This document shows positions 53,218 through 63,082 of a DNA stretch of 64,000 nt, in pieces. Location: positions 682,001 through 746,000 of the forward strand of contig NZ_CP176366.1 in the NCBI RefSeq assembly GCF_046244385.1, written 5' to 3'. The notes below the pieces were generated by a model, which saw only the letters and a program-made list of their open reading frames with translations, searched no databases and was not told the DNA's origin. A program made the position numbers and the translations under genes. Numbering within the stretch: the stretch's first letter is position 1; every line of letters begins with the position of its first letter. This DNA is from Methanospirillum stamsii. GTDB taxonomy: Archaea > Halobacteriota > Methanomicrobia > Methanomicrobiales > Methanospirillaceae.

Positions 53218-54003
53218 ATGACTCCGGACTTTCGGGTGACGATATTCACCCTGGTGTGTATATTGCTAATAATGGGCATCGGATCTGCTGAAAACGAAGA
53301 ACTGAATAGATCTGAAGAGTCCTTTGAAAAAAACATGAGTGTTAAGGCAGGGGATATCACGATTCAGGATATGATGATGATGGCAACTGGCCCTGTTTTA
53401 ACAACTGAAGCGAATGGTGAATTAGAAGGAAACTGGTTGTTCTTTTGTGATGAGAGTGGATATGACGATTATGGAGGGTATGATCCTTATGGAGATTATG
53501 ATCCCTATGGATTCGGGTCCGATCCATTCGATGGCTATGATCCCTTTGATTCCGGATATGGGTCATTTGATCCTTATAATGTCGGAATTTACACGGGAAG
53601 CCCTTCCTCAATTGGATCATCCGGAGGGTCGTTTCCAGTAGGAGTGGGATCATCATCTGGTTCATATGGTGGTTCAACGGGAAGTTATACAGATATCATT
53701 GATGCTTTGGAACAACTGATAAATCAATATGGTACCACGGTGAAGACTCCTCCAGGAGCTACTCATACCTCCCCAACAAGTCAGACCTCACAACCGTCCC
53801 CAGAACTTTGTGATTGTTCTGGATGGGGTGCAGAAAAATGTGGGGGATATGTATGCTATCACCCGACACGGGGACGCATCACCTATGGAAAAACTGTAGG
53901 AACTTGTTTTGCACAGTGTTGTGGATCGTTTTCATGGAATCCGGTATACATAGAGGCACAGGCAGATTATGGCGGGGGATGTTGTCCGGGTTTTGATTGT
54001 TAG
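53218..54003 (+). CDS. Secreted YDPYG-repeat, cysteine-rich protein of unknown function
   Basis: 261 residues, no family recognised. An N-terminal signal peptide (FTLVCILLIMGIGSA) is followed by a Tyr/Asp/Gly/Pro repeat region at about residues 78-122 (GYDDYGGYDPYGDYDPYG and onward), then a Ser/Gly linker, a Pro/Thr/Ser spacer, and a C-terminal domain with about a dozen cysteines (CDCSGWGAEKCGGYVC...QCC...GGCCPGFDC). The layout suggests a surface protein with disulfides or metal and a sticky linker. The opposite-strand frame at 53357-53677 is a shadow. Confidence 0.8.
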   Translation: MTPDFRVTIFTLVCILLIMGIGSAENEELNRSEESFEKNMSVKAGDITIQDMMMMATGPVLTTEANGELEGNWLFFCDESGYDDYGGYDPYGDYDPYGFGSDPFDGYDPFDSGYGSFDPYNVGIYTGSPSSIGSSGGSFPVGVGSSSGSYGGSTGSYTDIIDALEQLINQYGTTVKTPPGATHTSPTSQTSQPSPELCDCSGWGAEKCGGYVCYHPTRGRITYGKTVGTCFAQCCGSFSWNPVYIEAQADYGGGCCPGFDC

Positions 54004-54016
54004 GAGGGGAAAATTT

Positions 54017-54775
54017 ATGCATACAATATCTAAAAAAGCTGGTCAGACTCTTTGTATAATCCTGGTAATTACCATATGTCTGGTAAGTGCACAGTCAGTG
54101 ATTCCTGATGAACTTCATTCGGTAATACTGAGCGCCCTCAGCCAGGCAGATAGTATCGGGATGAACCCAGATCCTGAACTCTCCCGGGAACTTATTCAGT
54201 CAGTGATTGATGATTTAAAAACGGCTGATGCATTAACCGTGAATTATACCTCTTCAGGTGAGATATCTCAGGAGATCTCTGATGTCATGCTCTCTTATAT
54301 TGACAGTTGGAAAGAACTCATGGTGGTATATGGATATTTGATAGATGGAGGAGAGCAGAAAAATGAAGCATATACCGCTCTTTTGAGTAATTCATCTGAC
54401 CGGTATGATATTGCTCTTGCCAAATTTACCCTTGCAAAGGATTACTATTCTAAAGCATACGAGGCTCTGGAGGGAACAGAGGAATTGCTCAAAAAGACAG
54501 ATGCTGATGCTTTATCTGATATCCTTCCGGATGCATCCATACCAGATAATGAAGCCATTAACAAAATGCTCTTCAGATTAAGAGATAACACGATGATCTG
54601 CCAGGCATACATTGATTTATGTTCTGCAGGAATAGCAAAAGCATCTTCAGGTGATGCGAATTCATCAGAGGTACAGGAGCCTCTTCTCTCTGCGACCACC
54701 CTTATGAAAAAACTCATTCCTTCACCATTTGTTGGTGAGGAAGCAGCGTTATTTGTAAATATCACCTTCTCCTGA
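54017..54775 (+). CDS. Secreted helical protein of unknown function
   Basis: 252 residues from the ATG at 54017, which follows GGAGGGG; upstream in-frame codons overlap the previous gene and are unlikely. A signal peptide (TLCIILVITICLVSAQS) is followed by a mostly helical domain without cysteines (LLSNSSDRYDIALAKFTLAKDYYSKAYEALEGTEELLKK). It starts 13 bp after the YDPYG-repeat gene, so the two are likely made together. Its last 27 bases overlap the convergent ABC-class ATPase gene. Confidence 0.75.
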   Translation: MHTISKKAGQTLCIILVITICLVSAQSVIPDELHSVILSALSQADSIGMNPDPELSRELIQSVIDDLKTADALTVNYTSSGEISQEISDVMLSYIDSWKELMVVYGYLIDGGEQKNEAYTALLSNSSDRYDIALAKFTLAKDYYSKAYEALEGTEELLKKTDADALSDILPDASIPDNEAINKMLFRLRDNTMICQAYIDLCSAGIAKASSGDANSSEVQEPLLSATTLMKKLIPSPFVGEEAALFVNITFS

Positions 54776-56143
54776 TCTTTTTTCCATGACCATAGCCTGA
54801 AGTGATTCATAGTGTTTTTGCAGACCATCCCGGTACAGAGTTACAGATTGTGCTTTTGCTTCATGATTACAAAGCCTTACTATCCGGTCTGCCTGAGCTA
54901 CCAGTAGTTCCATTCCTGAACCTGCAATGATAAGTGTTGAACCGAAAAGCCATTCCCGATCTTCCCTGATGAGAGTTGCAAGTGACCGGACTTTCGACGA
55001 ACTCATGTAACAGGGGACCATCAGGTTCTGTGCAGCCCTATCTTCATCAATTATAATATAAGGAGAACGTTTCCGGAGAGCATCAGATATCCGTGAGGCC
55101 ATTGATGCTGATCCGCTTCCCTGTCCAAATGCTGAAGAGGGATTTCCAGACATACCAGGGGGTAAATACGAAAAGAATGGTTTGAGGTCAGAACCTTTTA
55201 ATTCCACCCCGGTTGCATCAGGAGCTACGCCGCCCGGAATAGTAACCAGTTCCTCTCTCCCGTCGCCAGGAGCATGATCATCTTCACCTGCCTGGATGGC
55301 CTGAAGCAGAGTGGATTTTCCTTCTGCATTTGATCCGGTTATCGCCAATATTTCCCCTTTCCTGATACCAAGACCAGTGATTGTCCGGTTAGATCCTTGT
55401 AGACAGACTTCAACCGGATCCAGTTCTTTCGGACAGGAAAACGGGATATGAACACCTTCTTTCGGCCCTGCAACCCGGAACCAGCTCCGGTGACGGGTAT
55501 AGGAACGGGCAGGTCTTGTCCCGTCACCAATAAAACAGATAAGTCCCCTATTATGGAGGTCTGATCGGAGGTGCTGTTGATCTGTTGTCGCTTCCCAGTC
55601 TTTTCGTATCCGGACGGGAGGAACATGACAAACAAAATCAGCCATACTCTCAATATATGCTGAAAGAGTTGAAGAGACACTATTGATATTCTGTGTTGTA
55701 AGCGGAAGATAAGGGATTGCTCCACGGATACTTAGTCGTATTCCTTCTGGTATCACCATATTCTGATCATCTGGTCGCCAGAGGTTAGAACCAATCATGG
55801 AAGGTGAATGGGCAATCGTACAGGGTTCAATGTTGACAGAATATCTGGACATGTTGCCTGTTTCTCTACCGTAGAGATGTCCAATATTTGGAGAATTTAT
55901 CGATGCTTTTTTAATGTATTCAATTATTGCATGAAGAGCACCAGGTGAAGAAGAAAGAGGGAGGGAAATTCCATCAAGTATTCCAGTCCGGATAACCAGA
56001 GGGAGGTGAAAGAGGAGATCCTGTTTGTCAGATGAGGGAACCAGATAGGTATCTGTTCCGGGCCTGTATTTATCGAATATCCGGTATTCCTTAGTGTTTA
56101 AAGAAGGTATGATTTCCAAAAGAGCTGATGTCCAAGTCTGCAT
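54749..56143 (-). CDS. Predicted ATPase of the ABC class
   Basis: 464 residues from the ATG at 56143 (MQTWTSALLEI), where the family's usual N-terminus begins. The frame is open to 56248, but that region contains an inverted repeat and looks like promoter. Walker A is GSNAEGKST, and the conserved block GQGSGSASMASRISDALRKRSPYIIIDEDRAAQNLMVP includes the signature and Walker B. These soluble ATPases have no transporter partner, and their role is unknown. It is divergent from a CheY-like gene. Confidence 0.82.
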   Translation of the reverse strand: MQTWTSALLEIIPSLNTKEYRIFDKYRPGTDTYLVPSSDKQDLLFHLPLVIRTGILDGISLPLSSSPGALHAIIEYIKKASINSPNIGHLYGRETGNMSRYSVNIEPCTIAHSPSMIGSNLWRPDDQNMVIPEGIRLSIRGAIPYLPLTTQNINSVSSTLSAYIESMADFVCHVPPVRIRKDWEATTDQQHLRSDLHNRGLICFIGDGTRPARSYTRHRSWFRVAGPKEGVHIPFSCPKELDPVEVCLQGSNRTITGLGIRKGEILAITGSNAEGKSTLLQAIQAGEDDHAPGDGREELVTIPGGVAPDATGVELKGSDLKPFFSYLPPGMSGNPSSAFGQGSGSASMASRISDALRKRSPYIIIDEDRAAQNLMVPCYMSSSKVRSLATLIREDREWLFGSTLIIAGSGMELLVAQADRIVRLCNHEAKAQSVTLYRDGLQKHYESLQAMVMEKRSGEGDIYK

Positions 56144-56210
56144 GAAATAATCGCTCTGATAATTTTTAACCTTTAAGAAGAAATGGACAGTGGTTCTAAC
56201 CATAAGGTTT

Positions 56211-56244
56211 TTATGACTAAAAAACCTCACTTTTCTAGTCATAA
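56211..56244. promoter_or_regulatory. 9-bp inverted repeat between ABC-class ATPase and CheY-like genes
   Basis: TTATGACTA (56211-56219) and TAGTCATAA (56236-56244) are perfectly inverted, 16 bp apart, in the region between the two divergent genes. It could be a shared operator. Confidence 0.4.
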
Positions 56245-56315
56245 TCATGCGGTACGAGAATTTATCTAATAATCCGGCATGAGAGAGACTTCAGGTCAGA
56301 ATATGAGTTGATGAT

Positions 56316-56672
56316 ATGACAACGGTTCTTTTGGTTGATGATAATCAGGCAGATCTTGATCAGATGGATGGAATACTAACAGGTGCAGGGTATTCCACCC
56401 TGACACAGCCCGACGGAATCCATATTTTGGATTATATCGGTGAACATAAGCCTGATGTCATCATGCTTGACCTTGTTATGCCAACATATAATGGAATTGA
56501 GATATTGCGCGAAGTAAAACGTGAATATCCCGATATTCCTGTTATCATGTGCTCCGGGGCAGGACTTGAACAGGTGGTGGCACTTGCCATGAGGGTTGGT
56601 GCAGCGGGATACATCGTAAAACCATACCAGAAAGAAGAATTAATCAGCAGCATCAAAAAAGTTGAGACCTGA
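56316..56672 (+). CDS. CheY-like response regulator receiver
   Basis: 118 residues, a receiver domain alone. Acidic pair DD in LLVDDNQ, phospho-acceptor Asp in VIMLDLVMP, Ser in MCSGAG, and Lys in YIVKPYQKEEL are all present. No output domain. Such single-domain regulators relay signals from sensor kinases; the kinase at 58.2-60.1 kb is one possible partner. Confidence 0.92.
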   Translation: MTTVLLVDDNQADLDQMDGILTGAGYSTLTQPDGIHILDYIGEHKPDVIMLDLVMPTYNGIEILREVKREYPDIPVIMCSGAGLEQVVALAMRVGAAGYIVKPYQKEELISSIKKVET

Positions 56673-56833
56673 AATAACTCCACCAGTGCCATCTCATTTT
56701 TTCCAGATTTACAAGAATTGAAAACCGGATACTGATTTTCCACACTCTTTTACATCCCTGGTACCAAGAGAAGAAGAACTTTCTTGGATTCAGGACAAAG
56801 GTATGTTAATCATATAAAGGAGTCCCGGAATCT

Positions 56834-57685
56834 ATGAAATACTGGCAAATTTTTTCTTGTGCTTTTCTGATTTTTTTGATTGGCTTATTTCCCCTTTCAT
56901 TTGCAGATGAGATAAAAATTCATGTGATTGATGTTGGGTCCGGGGATGCAGTTCTCCTGCAGACCGACAACTCAGATATTCTCATTGATGCAGGGTCAGA
57001 CAGGAATAGTACAGCATTATATTTAACCGACCAGAATGTAACCGATATAGATCTTTTTCTGGTTACTGGTTATTCCTATGATAAAACCGGAGGTATCCTT
57101 GAAGTAATGAACCGGACATCTGTTCATGAATACCGTGACTATGGTCAGAATCCATCACTTCCGGCATACCAGAGAGTGCAAAGCAGATTACTTAACGAAT
57201 CAATCTTAAATTCAAAACTTGTTCCGGGAGAAAAAATAACAGCTGGTGAGAATATATTCATTGAAGTAGTTCCCGTAAATCAGACTGATGAAGATTAATA
57301 CGATGAAGCATTGCTCAAAATTACCGCAGGCAATATCTCCACACTTCTCCTCAACAAAGATGCTGCACCAGAAATTCCCTCTGACGAACCAATTCAAATC
57401 CTCCGGATGGCTGACCACGGCTCTCGAAACGGATATAACGCAAAATTTATCCATGATATTCATCCGGAAGTTGCAATCATTAGTACAGGAAACACAAATG
57501 GGCCGGATCAGGCAACGGTAATGGGCCTTGAGGCAGCCGGGGCTGAAGTATTCAGGACAGATATCAGAGGAACAATCCTCATTTTAACGGATGGAGAAAA
57601 ATATGACATTGCCACCAATCGAACCCTACCATCTGGAGGAAAATTGTCACTCGTGAGTGTCATTGAAACACGGCCACCAGGTTAA
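56834..57685 (+). pseudogene. ComEC/Rec2-like MBL-fold gene with in-frame stop
   Basis: One reading frame with a signal peptide (WQIFSCAFLIFLIGLFPLSFA) and a ComEC C-terminal-like MBL domain (HVIDVGSGDAVLLQTDNSDILIDAGSDRN). A TAA at 57296-57298 interrupts it after QTDED; the frame then continues without shift (YDEALLKITAGNISTLLL...MADHGSRNG...) to 57685. The usual metal motif HxHxDH is replaced by GYSYDK. The downstream half has no good start of its own. It is either a nonsense-mutated gene or, less likely, one read through. Confidence 0.78.
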
Positions 57686-58198
57686 CCATCCGGGTGTCAG
57701 AAAACCCAAGAATTACAAAAGAGAAATGAATTTTATAATAATAAAAAACAGCATGAAACCCACATTTAGAGAAAAAAAGTAATTATTTCCGTTTTTTAAG
57801 AGAAGGAGTCTTCTTTTTTATATAATTGAAACGGGGTCAGGATAACGACAGACAGGCGTCTGACCCGATTCAAACGTAATATTAAAAGACGATAATTTAT
57901 CTTTCTTTAATGAAAAAACGAGTATTAAATCAATTTTATATCTATAGAAATATATGGAAATCCGGTCCTGACCTATAAGGTTTTTCTATATTTTCAAAAT
58001 AATATTCCCTGCTTGTCTGACAATTTCAGGTGAACGGTCAATGCTTACTCAACAGGGAAATGGTTCTTATAGGTGTTCTATACAGAAGAAAAATTACATC
58101 AAATTAAGAGCATATTATGAATCAGAAGACGCAATGGGGGGTTTACACCAAAACCGAGATTCATGTTTTTTACCATACATCAGAGATGAAATTCCTAT
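57686..58198. other. Intergenic region with hairpin
   Basis: No convincing gene; the 70-codon frame at 58041-58253 runs into the sensor kinase gene and lacks coding character. GGGTCAG (57834-57840) and CTGACCC (57860-57866) form a perfect 7-bp stem, with a competing inner CAGAC/GTCTG. The rest is AT-rich. Confidence 0.45.
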
Positions 58199-60136
58199 TC
58201 ACTCAGGAACTGCATCGCCTGGTGAAATACGCCATTTACCAGGCGGCATATAAATTTCAAACCTCGTTCCAAACCCGGGTCTTCCTGTTTCAGTAATTAA
58301 AATCCCGGTCAGGGATAATATCTCCCTTGTCAGGAACAGACCAAGACCAGTATTTTTCCCAAATCCACGATCAAAAATCTTTTCTTTATCAGAAGAAGAA
58401 ATCCCGATACCATCATCAGAAACTATCAGGATGCATTTATCCCCGGACATTGATACATCAAATGATATTTGATTAACTTTTCCACCATGGCGAAGGACAT
58501 TTTCAATCAGATTAAAAATAACCCGGTCAAACATCGGATCAGCAAGTATCTCCAGATTTCCGGTGTTGTCTATTACTTTGCAGGAACCAGTATTCAGGGA
58601 TTTTTTGGTTTCAATTATTATTTTAGAGAGATTTTGCCAGGCAGGTTTGTATACTCCTACCTCCTCGTAAATTCTTGAAAAAAGGATCATCTCATGAATA
58701 TTACTGATGGCATCACGAATTAGTGAAAAATAGTGGGGCGTTTCTTCATTACGGGGAACATCATCTTCAAGGATGTCAAGACCAGATGAGACAACTGATA
58801 TCTGGTTTAAAATATCATGTCTTGTAATACTGCTTAACAGGGATAACTTATAGTTGGCTGCTTTTAATGATTCTTCAGCGGATAAACGTTGATTGAGTTC
58901 CTTATCAAGCTCATTACTTTTCTGTTTTATCGAAATGATGTCTTCTTTAAGTCTTAATACCAACTTCTGAATACTGGATTCAAGTCTTCGGAATTCAAAA
59001 CCCTTTGTCCGGCGAATCTGGTGATCATAATTTCCATCTGCAATCTTTTCAATATCTTCAACTATCTGATAGACGGGCCTAGTAATATACCTGGTAATAG
59101 CGACAACAATCATCAGAAATACTAAAATTACAATAACAGCAAGGAGAATGATCTTACCAAGTAATGAATTTTCTCTCTCTCTTATCTGGGTAGTGGTGTA
59201 AGTTATCTCTGCAACTTTGTCAAAAAGACCTGATGATACTGAAGAACTACTCAATTGAGGGATATAGAGATACTTGGTAATTGTCTCCGAAGAAGGATCT
59301 TCAATTAATAGGTTCTCTTTAGTATGAAAAACCTGCTTCAGATGTTCCTTACGACCCTCGACCTCGCTGAACACAGCAGGATAGACTTCAATTCCCTGAA
59401 TAGATGTCCGGATATCTGGTGCAGAAAGAACAGTCCGGTCAAATATCCAGAGAGATTTTACATCATTCCTGGTTTTACTATACCACATTGCAAGCCTTGG
59501 ATACTTTGAAATACCTTCTTTCCGGAAAAATTCATCCAGATTAATTCCAATCTCCAGGATATACCTATGATCCGGTGTTGGAATATATGCGTATTTACGT
59601 TCTTCACCAAGCTTTGTTCCGGTGACAATTGCATCATATGCAATGGTGTCTCCGTCCCTGATTTTTCTCAGTTTTTCACTGAACTTTGGATAAGAACTGA
59701 AATTCAGACCAATATCCGTATCAAAGGTTGAATATTCAATTGCTCCTGATGCATTTATGATATATATATCAATTGGAAGATCGAAAAAAGTGCCGATATC
59801 GTTTCTTATCTTAAAAAGATCCATCTTTTCAGCTTGCTGATGACTCTGATTATAATACTCCCTGAACCGGAGTAAGGCAAGTCGTAAGGGCTGATTATAG
59901 ACATTATCGTAAAATGAAAAACTCTGATCTGCCAGTTGCACTGCATTGATAAGCGATTCTTCCCCATATTGTTGAGACAGGAGGTAATCAGACTGAATTG
60001 CATGTTTTTCCTGATAATAGAGGATGAAAAAAACCATGCTTATAAAAATCATCCCGATAACTAAAAGCACGATCATTATATGATAGGAAAGGGAATACTG
60101 ACCTAAATGCAACTTTTTCCCATCAATCCCGCTCAT
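58199..60136 (-). CDS. Membrane sensor histidine kinase
   Basis: 645 residues. Two membrane segments (about 18-42 and 330-355) enclose an extracellular sensor domain (DIYIINASGAIEYSTFDTDIGLNFSSYPKF) of Cache type. A HAMP domain follows (TRPVYQIVEDIEKIADGNYDHQI), then a coiled region, an H-box with the phospho-accepting His in SSITRHDILNQISVV, an N-box (RVIFNLIENVLRHGG) and G-boxes (VSDDGIGISSSDKEKIF, GLGLFLTREI). The signal is unknown. No response-regulator gene is adjacent. Confidence 0.9.
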   Translation of the reverse strand: MSGIDGKKLHLGQYSLSYHIMIVLLVIGMIFISMVFFILYYQEKHAIQSDYLLSQQYGEESLINAVQLADQSFSFYDNVYNQPLRLALLRFREYYNQSHQQAEKMDLFKIRNDIGTFFDLPIDIYIINASGAIEYSTFDTDIGLNFSSYPKFSEKLRKIRDGDTIAYDAIVTGTKLGEERKYAYIPTPDHRYILEIGINLDEFFRKEGISKYPRLAMWYSKTRNDVKSLWIFDRTVLSAPDIRTSIQGIEVYPAVFSEVEGRKEHLKQVFHTKENLLIEDPSSETITKYLYIPQLSSSSVSSGLFDKVAEITYTTTQIRERENSLLGKIILLAVIVILVFLMIVVAITRYITRPVYQIVEDIEKIADGNYDHQIRRTKGFEFRRLESSIQKLVLRLKEDIISIKQKSNELDKELNQRLSAEESLKAANYKLSLLSSITRHDILNQISVVSSGLDILEDDVPRNEETPHYFSLIRDAISNIHEMILFSRIYEEVGVYKPAWQNLSKIIIETKKSLNTGSCKVIDNTGNLEILADPMFDRVIFNLIENVLRHGGKVNQISFDVSMSGDKCILIVSDDGIGISSSDKEKIFDRGFGKNTGLGLFLTREILSLTGILITETGRPGFGTRFEIYMPPGKWRISPGDAVPE

Positions 60137-60351
60137 ATTATCCCCCTATTATCTAATGAGATTATTAAAAATGAACCACCAATATTAGGCACCAATCAGT
60201 ATAAAGTTCACCCAGTGACAATAATGTAGTAATCCTCTTAAAAACCTAATTTACGAAAATTCTTTTTATTTAAATACCGCCTTGAATTTCATGTAAATAG
60301 AAAAATATAAACCAGAAAGAGAATAGGGCTCAATTTCATCGACAATAAATC

Positions 60352-62637
60352 TTAAGATTTAGGTGTCTTATATAGAAACCTGGGAATACGGTAGACCAGA
60401 GAGATAACTGCAGGCATAATGAATATTGCCCCAGCCAGTGAAAAGCCGACAGTTATGACCGTAGTAACTCCAAAGTTTGAGATGATATTAAATTCTGACA
60501 ACATCAGAGCAGCAAATCCGAACACGGTTGTCAGACCTGAAACAGTAATTGCAGTCCCGATTTTTTGAACGCTTACCTGAATTGCTTCATAAAGGTCAAG
60601 TCCCCGTGACAATTCCTCATCACATCGTTCCATGATTAGAATGGTATATTCAGATGCAACCCCGATGGTCATTGAACCAAGAACCGCAGTTAACGGAGTA
60701 TAATCAAGTCCGCTTATGTACATAATTGCTCCATTCCATCCGACTATTGCAATAATCGGGATGAGCGGAGTTACCGATCTGATTCGCCGGTAAACCAAAA
60801 GTAAAAAAACAAAAATTAAAGAGAAGCCCAAAAGGGTCATTGTTGTTTTGGAGCGGGAAATATCATCCATTAGAGTACTGAACATCTCAAGGGATCCGGT
60901 TATGCGGATGAAAATACCGGGAGGTGAATGAAACCAGTCCAGATCTTTTCGAATTATTTTAATAAGGTCACGTGCCTGTGAGAGTTCCAGATCTATAGTT
61001 GAAAACTCAAGTACTGCTTCGTTATTGCCATTGAGATATCGTTTTTTGTATTGTTCCGGAATTTTTTGTACTATTTCTTTTATTTCAGGGCCGGTTGAAG
61101 GGATGGTTCCATTATAATAATCCGCAATAAGGGTGGCGATGCTTGTAACCTCTGTGATTTTATCATTTTTCGTGACAACATAGTTACCAAAATCAAGAAC
61201 CCACTTAATATTCGACGTCTGGAGAATATTATCTCCGGTAACCACGACAGGTATAGTGTTTGTGGATCCCATTGTCCGGGTGATTTTATTCATGTCCAGT
61301 AGTGCAGGCATATCTGACGGAACAAAGGTCTTTTCATCGGCACTTATTGGTACCTCGTTATCCAGGTTAAACCCGACTGCAGCTATTAAAAATACAAACA
61401 GGATCACGGGAATTGGATTTTTAGCGGTTTTTAATGCAATCCGACCAAGAAGATTATCATATTGTTCTATCCAGGATTCATGGCATTTATTATCTCCAGG
61501 ATTTCTTTTGACAATAATTTCCTGAATTGCATCCCGCTCATTTATTTCCGTCACGTTTTTAGCCCGGTACCGGACCAGCATGGCAAAGGTTGGAACAATG
61601 ATTATTGCTGCAACATAGCAGGAAATCACCCCATACGTACAGGTGATACCAAAATCACCGACCATGGGAATCGGACCAAATAGCATAGCAATAAATCCGG
61701 TTGATGTCGCCAGCATGGCAATCAGAACTGAGGGACAGGTTTTGGTAATCGTAATTGTAACCGCCCGGGACAGAGATGTTTTTTTTATCTCTTCATCAAG
61801 CCGGGAATGAATCTGAATGGCATAGTCAATTCCAATTCCAATGAGAACAGGAAATGCCCCGATTACAACCATACTGATAGGAGTTCCTGAAAGACCCATC
61901 ATCCCAAATGTCAGGACCAATCCTGATGCAACCACGGCAACCGGAAGAAGGGCATACCTGACATGAGAAAAGAGAGCGAGAACTGCAAAGACCATAAGGC
62001 ACATTGCGGCCATAATGAGTGATCCCATGGAGGAACTCATCTCATTCTCCATCTCATCATTAAACGCCTGTTCTCCGGAAACCGTCACCGAAACTCCGGG
62101 TGGAGGTCGTGATGTTTTAACAATTGATTTGATGATCTGCAATACCTGATTCTGACGGTCATCAGAAAGACCAGGTGTGAGGGTAATGATGCAGATCGTC
62201 ATCAGATTGGAAGGCAGATTTTTTTTAATTACTTCAGGTGGAGCCGCATTGATGATTTTTTTAATATCCGCAGATGAACGTGGTAGTTCTCCTCCATTAC
62301 TCCCTTTCAATAATGAGACTATTCCACTTGCCCCATCTACAAATTGCTGGTTTTGAATATGGTCAAGAAGTTCATCCATGTATTGAAGGGTATCAACCTT
62401 CGTAACATCATCCGATTCGACAATGAGAATAATGGAGTTAGATCCATAGGTATCAATGTAATGAGAAAGTAAAGCACCCCGGGGAGTATTTTTATCAAGA
62501 TATGCATCATTCCCCGTTTCCATAGTGATGAGAGTTGTCCCATACAATGCAACCAGAAAAACAAAAAGAGTAACAACTGCAATTTTCCAGGGGTGGGTGG
62601 TTACCTGTTTTGCCAACCAGTTAAAAAAATATGCCAT
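60352..62637 (-). CDS. RND-superfamily (HAE3/MMPL-type) exporter
   Basis: 761 residues. Two repeats, each of one helix, a large extracellular loop and five helices. Signatures include GIGIDYAIQIHSRLDEEIKK and its second-half counterpart IGVASEYTILIMERCDEEL. The opening (NWLAKQVTTHPWKIAVVTLFVFLVALYGTTLI) is typical of archaeal HAE3 members, which move hydrophobic compounds such as lipids or hopanoid-like molecules using the ion gradient. It has a separate promoter region of 215 bp from the kinase gene. Confidence 0.9.
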   Translation of the reverse strand: MAYFFNWLAKQVTTHPWKIAVVTLFVFLVALYGTTLITMETGNDAYLDKNTPRGALLSHYIDTYGSNSIILIVESDDVTKVDTLQYMDELLDHIQNQQFVDGASGIVSLLKGSNGGELPRSSADIKKIINAAPPEVIKKNLPSNLMTICIITLTPGLSDDRQNQVLQIIKSIVKTSRPPPGVSVTVSGEQAFNDEMENEMSSSMGSLIMAAMCLMVFAVLALFSHVRYALLPVAVVASGLVLTFGMMGLSGTPISMVVIGAFPVLIGIGIDYAIQIHSRLDEEIKKTSLSRAVTITITKTCPSVLIAMLATSTGFIAMLFGPIPMVGDFGITCTYGVISCYVAAIIIVPTFAMLVRYRAKNVTEINERDAIQEIIVKRNPGDNKCHESWIEQYDNLLGRIALKTAKNPIPVILFVFLIAAVGFNLDNEVPISADEKTFVPSDMPALLDMNKITRTMGSTNTIPVVVTGDNILQTSNIKWVLDFGNYVVTKNDKITEVTSIATLIADYYNGTIPSTGPEIKEIVQKIPEQYKKRYLNGNNEAVLEFSTIDLELSQARDLIKIIRKDLDWFHSPPGIFIRITGSLEMFSTLMDDISRSKTTMTLLGFSLIFVFLLLVYRRIRSVTPLIPIIAIVGWNGAIMYISGLDYTPLTAVLGSMTIGVASEYTILIMERCDEELSRGLDLYEAIQVSVQKIGTAITVSGLTTVFGFAALMLSEFNIISNFGVTTVITVGFSLAGAIFIMPAVISLVYRIPRFLYKTPKS

Positions 62638-62841
62638 AGCAGGATGCCTGTTTTTTAAATCTCATACATGTAATCAGGTAATACATCACCAGATACCATA
62701 GAAAGGACCGGATAGGTTGTTTGACCGATTGATTCTCACTTCAATAAATATCAATCATAAACACAGTTATATGAATATTTCCATATGTCAGATTTTCTTT
62801 TCAAAAACAGAATATAATAATATAGAGACGGATAGAAACCG
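62638..62841. other. Intergenic region upstream of RND exporter gene
   Basis: AT-rich, with TATA-like ATATAATAATATAG at about 62811-62824 reading rightward. No hairpin of note. Confidence 0.4.
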
Positions 62842-62961
62842 ATGAGCAATAATGAAATATTTCAACTCATGCAATCCATCCGTCAGATTAATCCGCCGAT
62901 TCTCACATCAATTCACTGCAGGCGGGTTACAATTCTTCTTAAGATATTATACCTTAAATAA
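62842..62961 (+). CDS. Possible 39-residue small protein
   Basis: ATG at 62842 opens MSNNEIFQLMQSIRQINPP... and ends at TAA 62959-62961. It follows a TATA-like element, but no strong binding site is seen. The composition (QSIRQINPPI, then RRVTILLKILYLK) is plausible for a small helical protein or a gene remnant. No family recognised. Confidence 0.25.
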   Translation: MSNNEIFQLMQSIRQINPPILTSIHCRRVTILLKILYLK

Positions 62962-63082
62962 CTACCGGTGTTGAATGAGGACACATAGGTTTTTCACAAT
63001 TTTTTTTTTATAATTCTGCCAGATACAAACGAAAAGATAAATCCCTCATATGCGAGATATTATCTTACATTTTGTGATCTGT

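Noticed and set aside
53357..53677. Met/His-rich frame opposite the YDPYG repeats
   Set aside because: It is the complement of the Tyr/Asp/Gly repeat codons and has no binding site.
58041..58253. 70-codon plus-strand frame before the sensor kinase
   Set aside because: It overlaps the kinase C-terminus and has no family resemblance; the region is probably non-coding.
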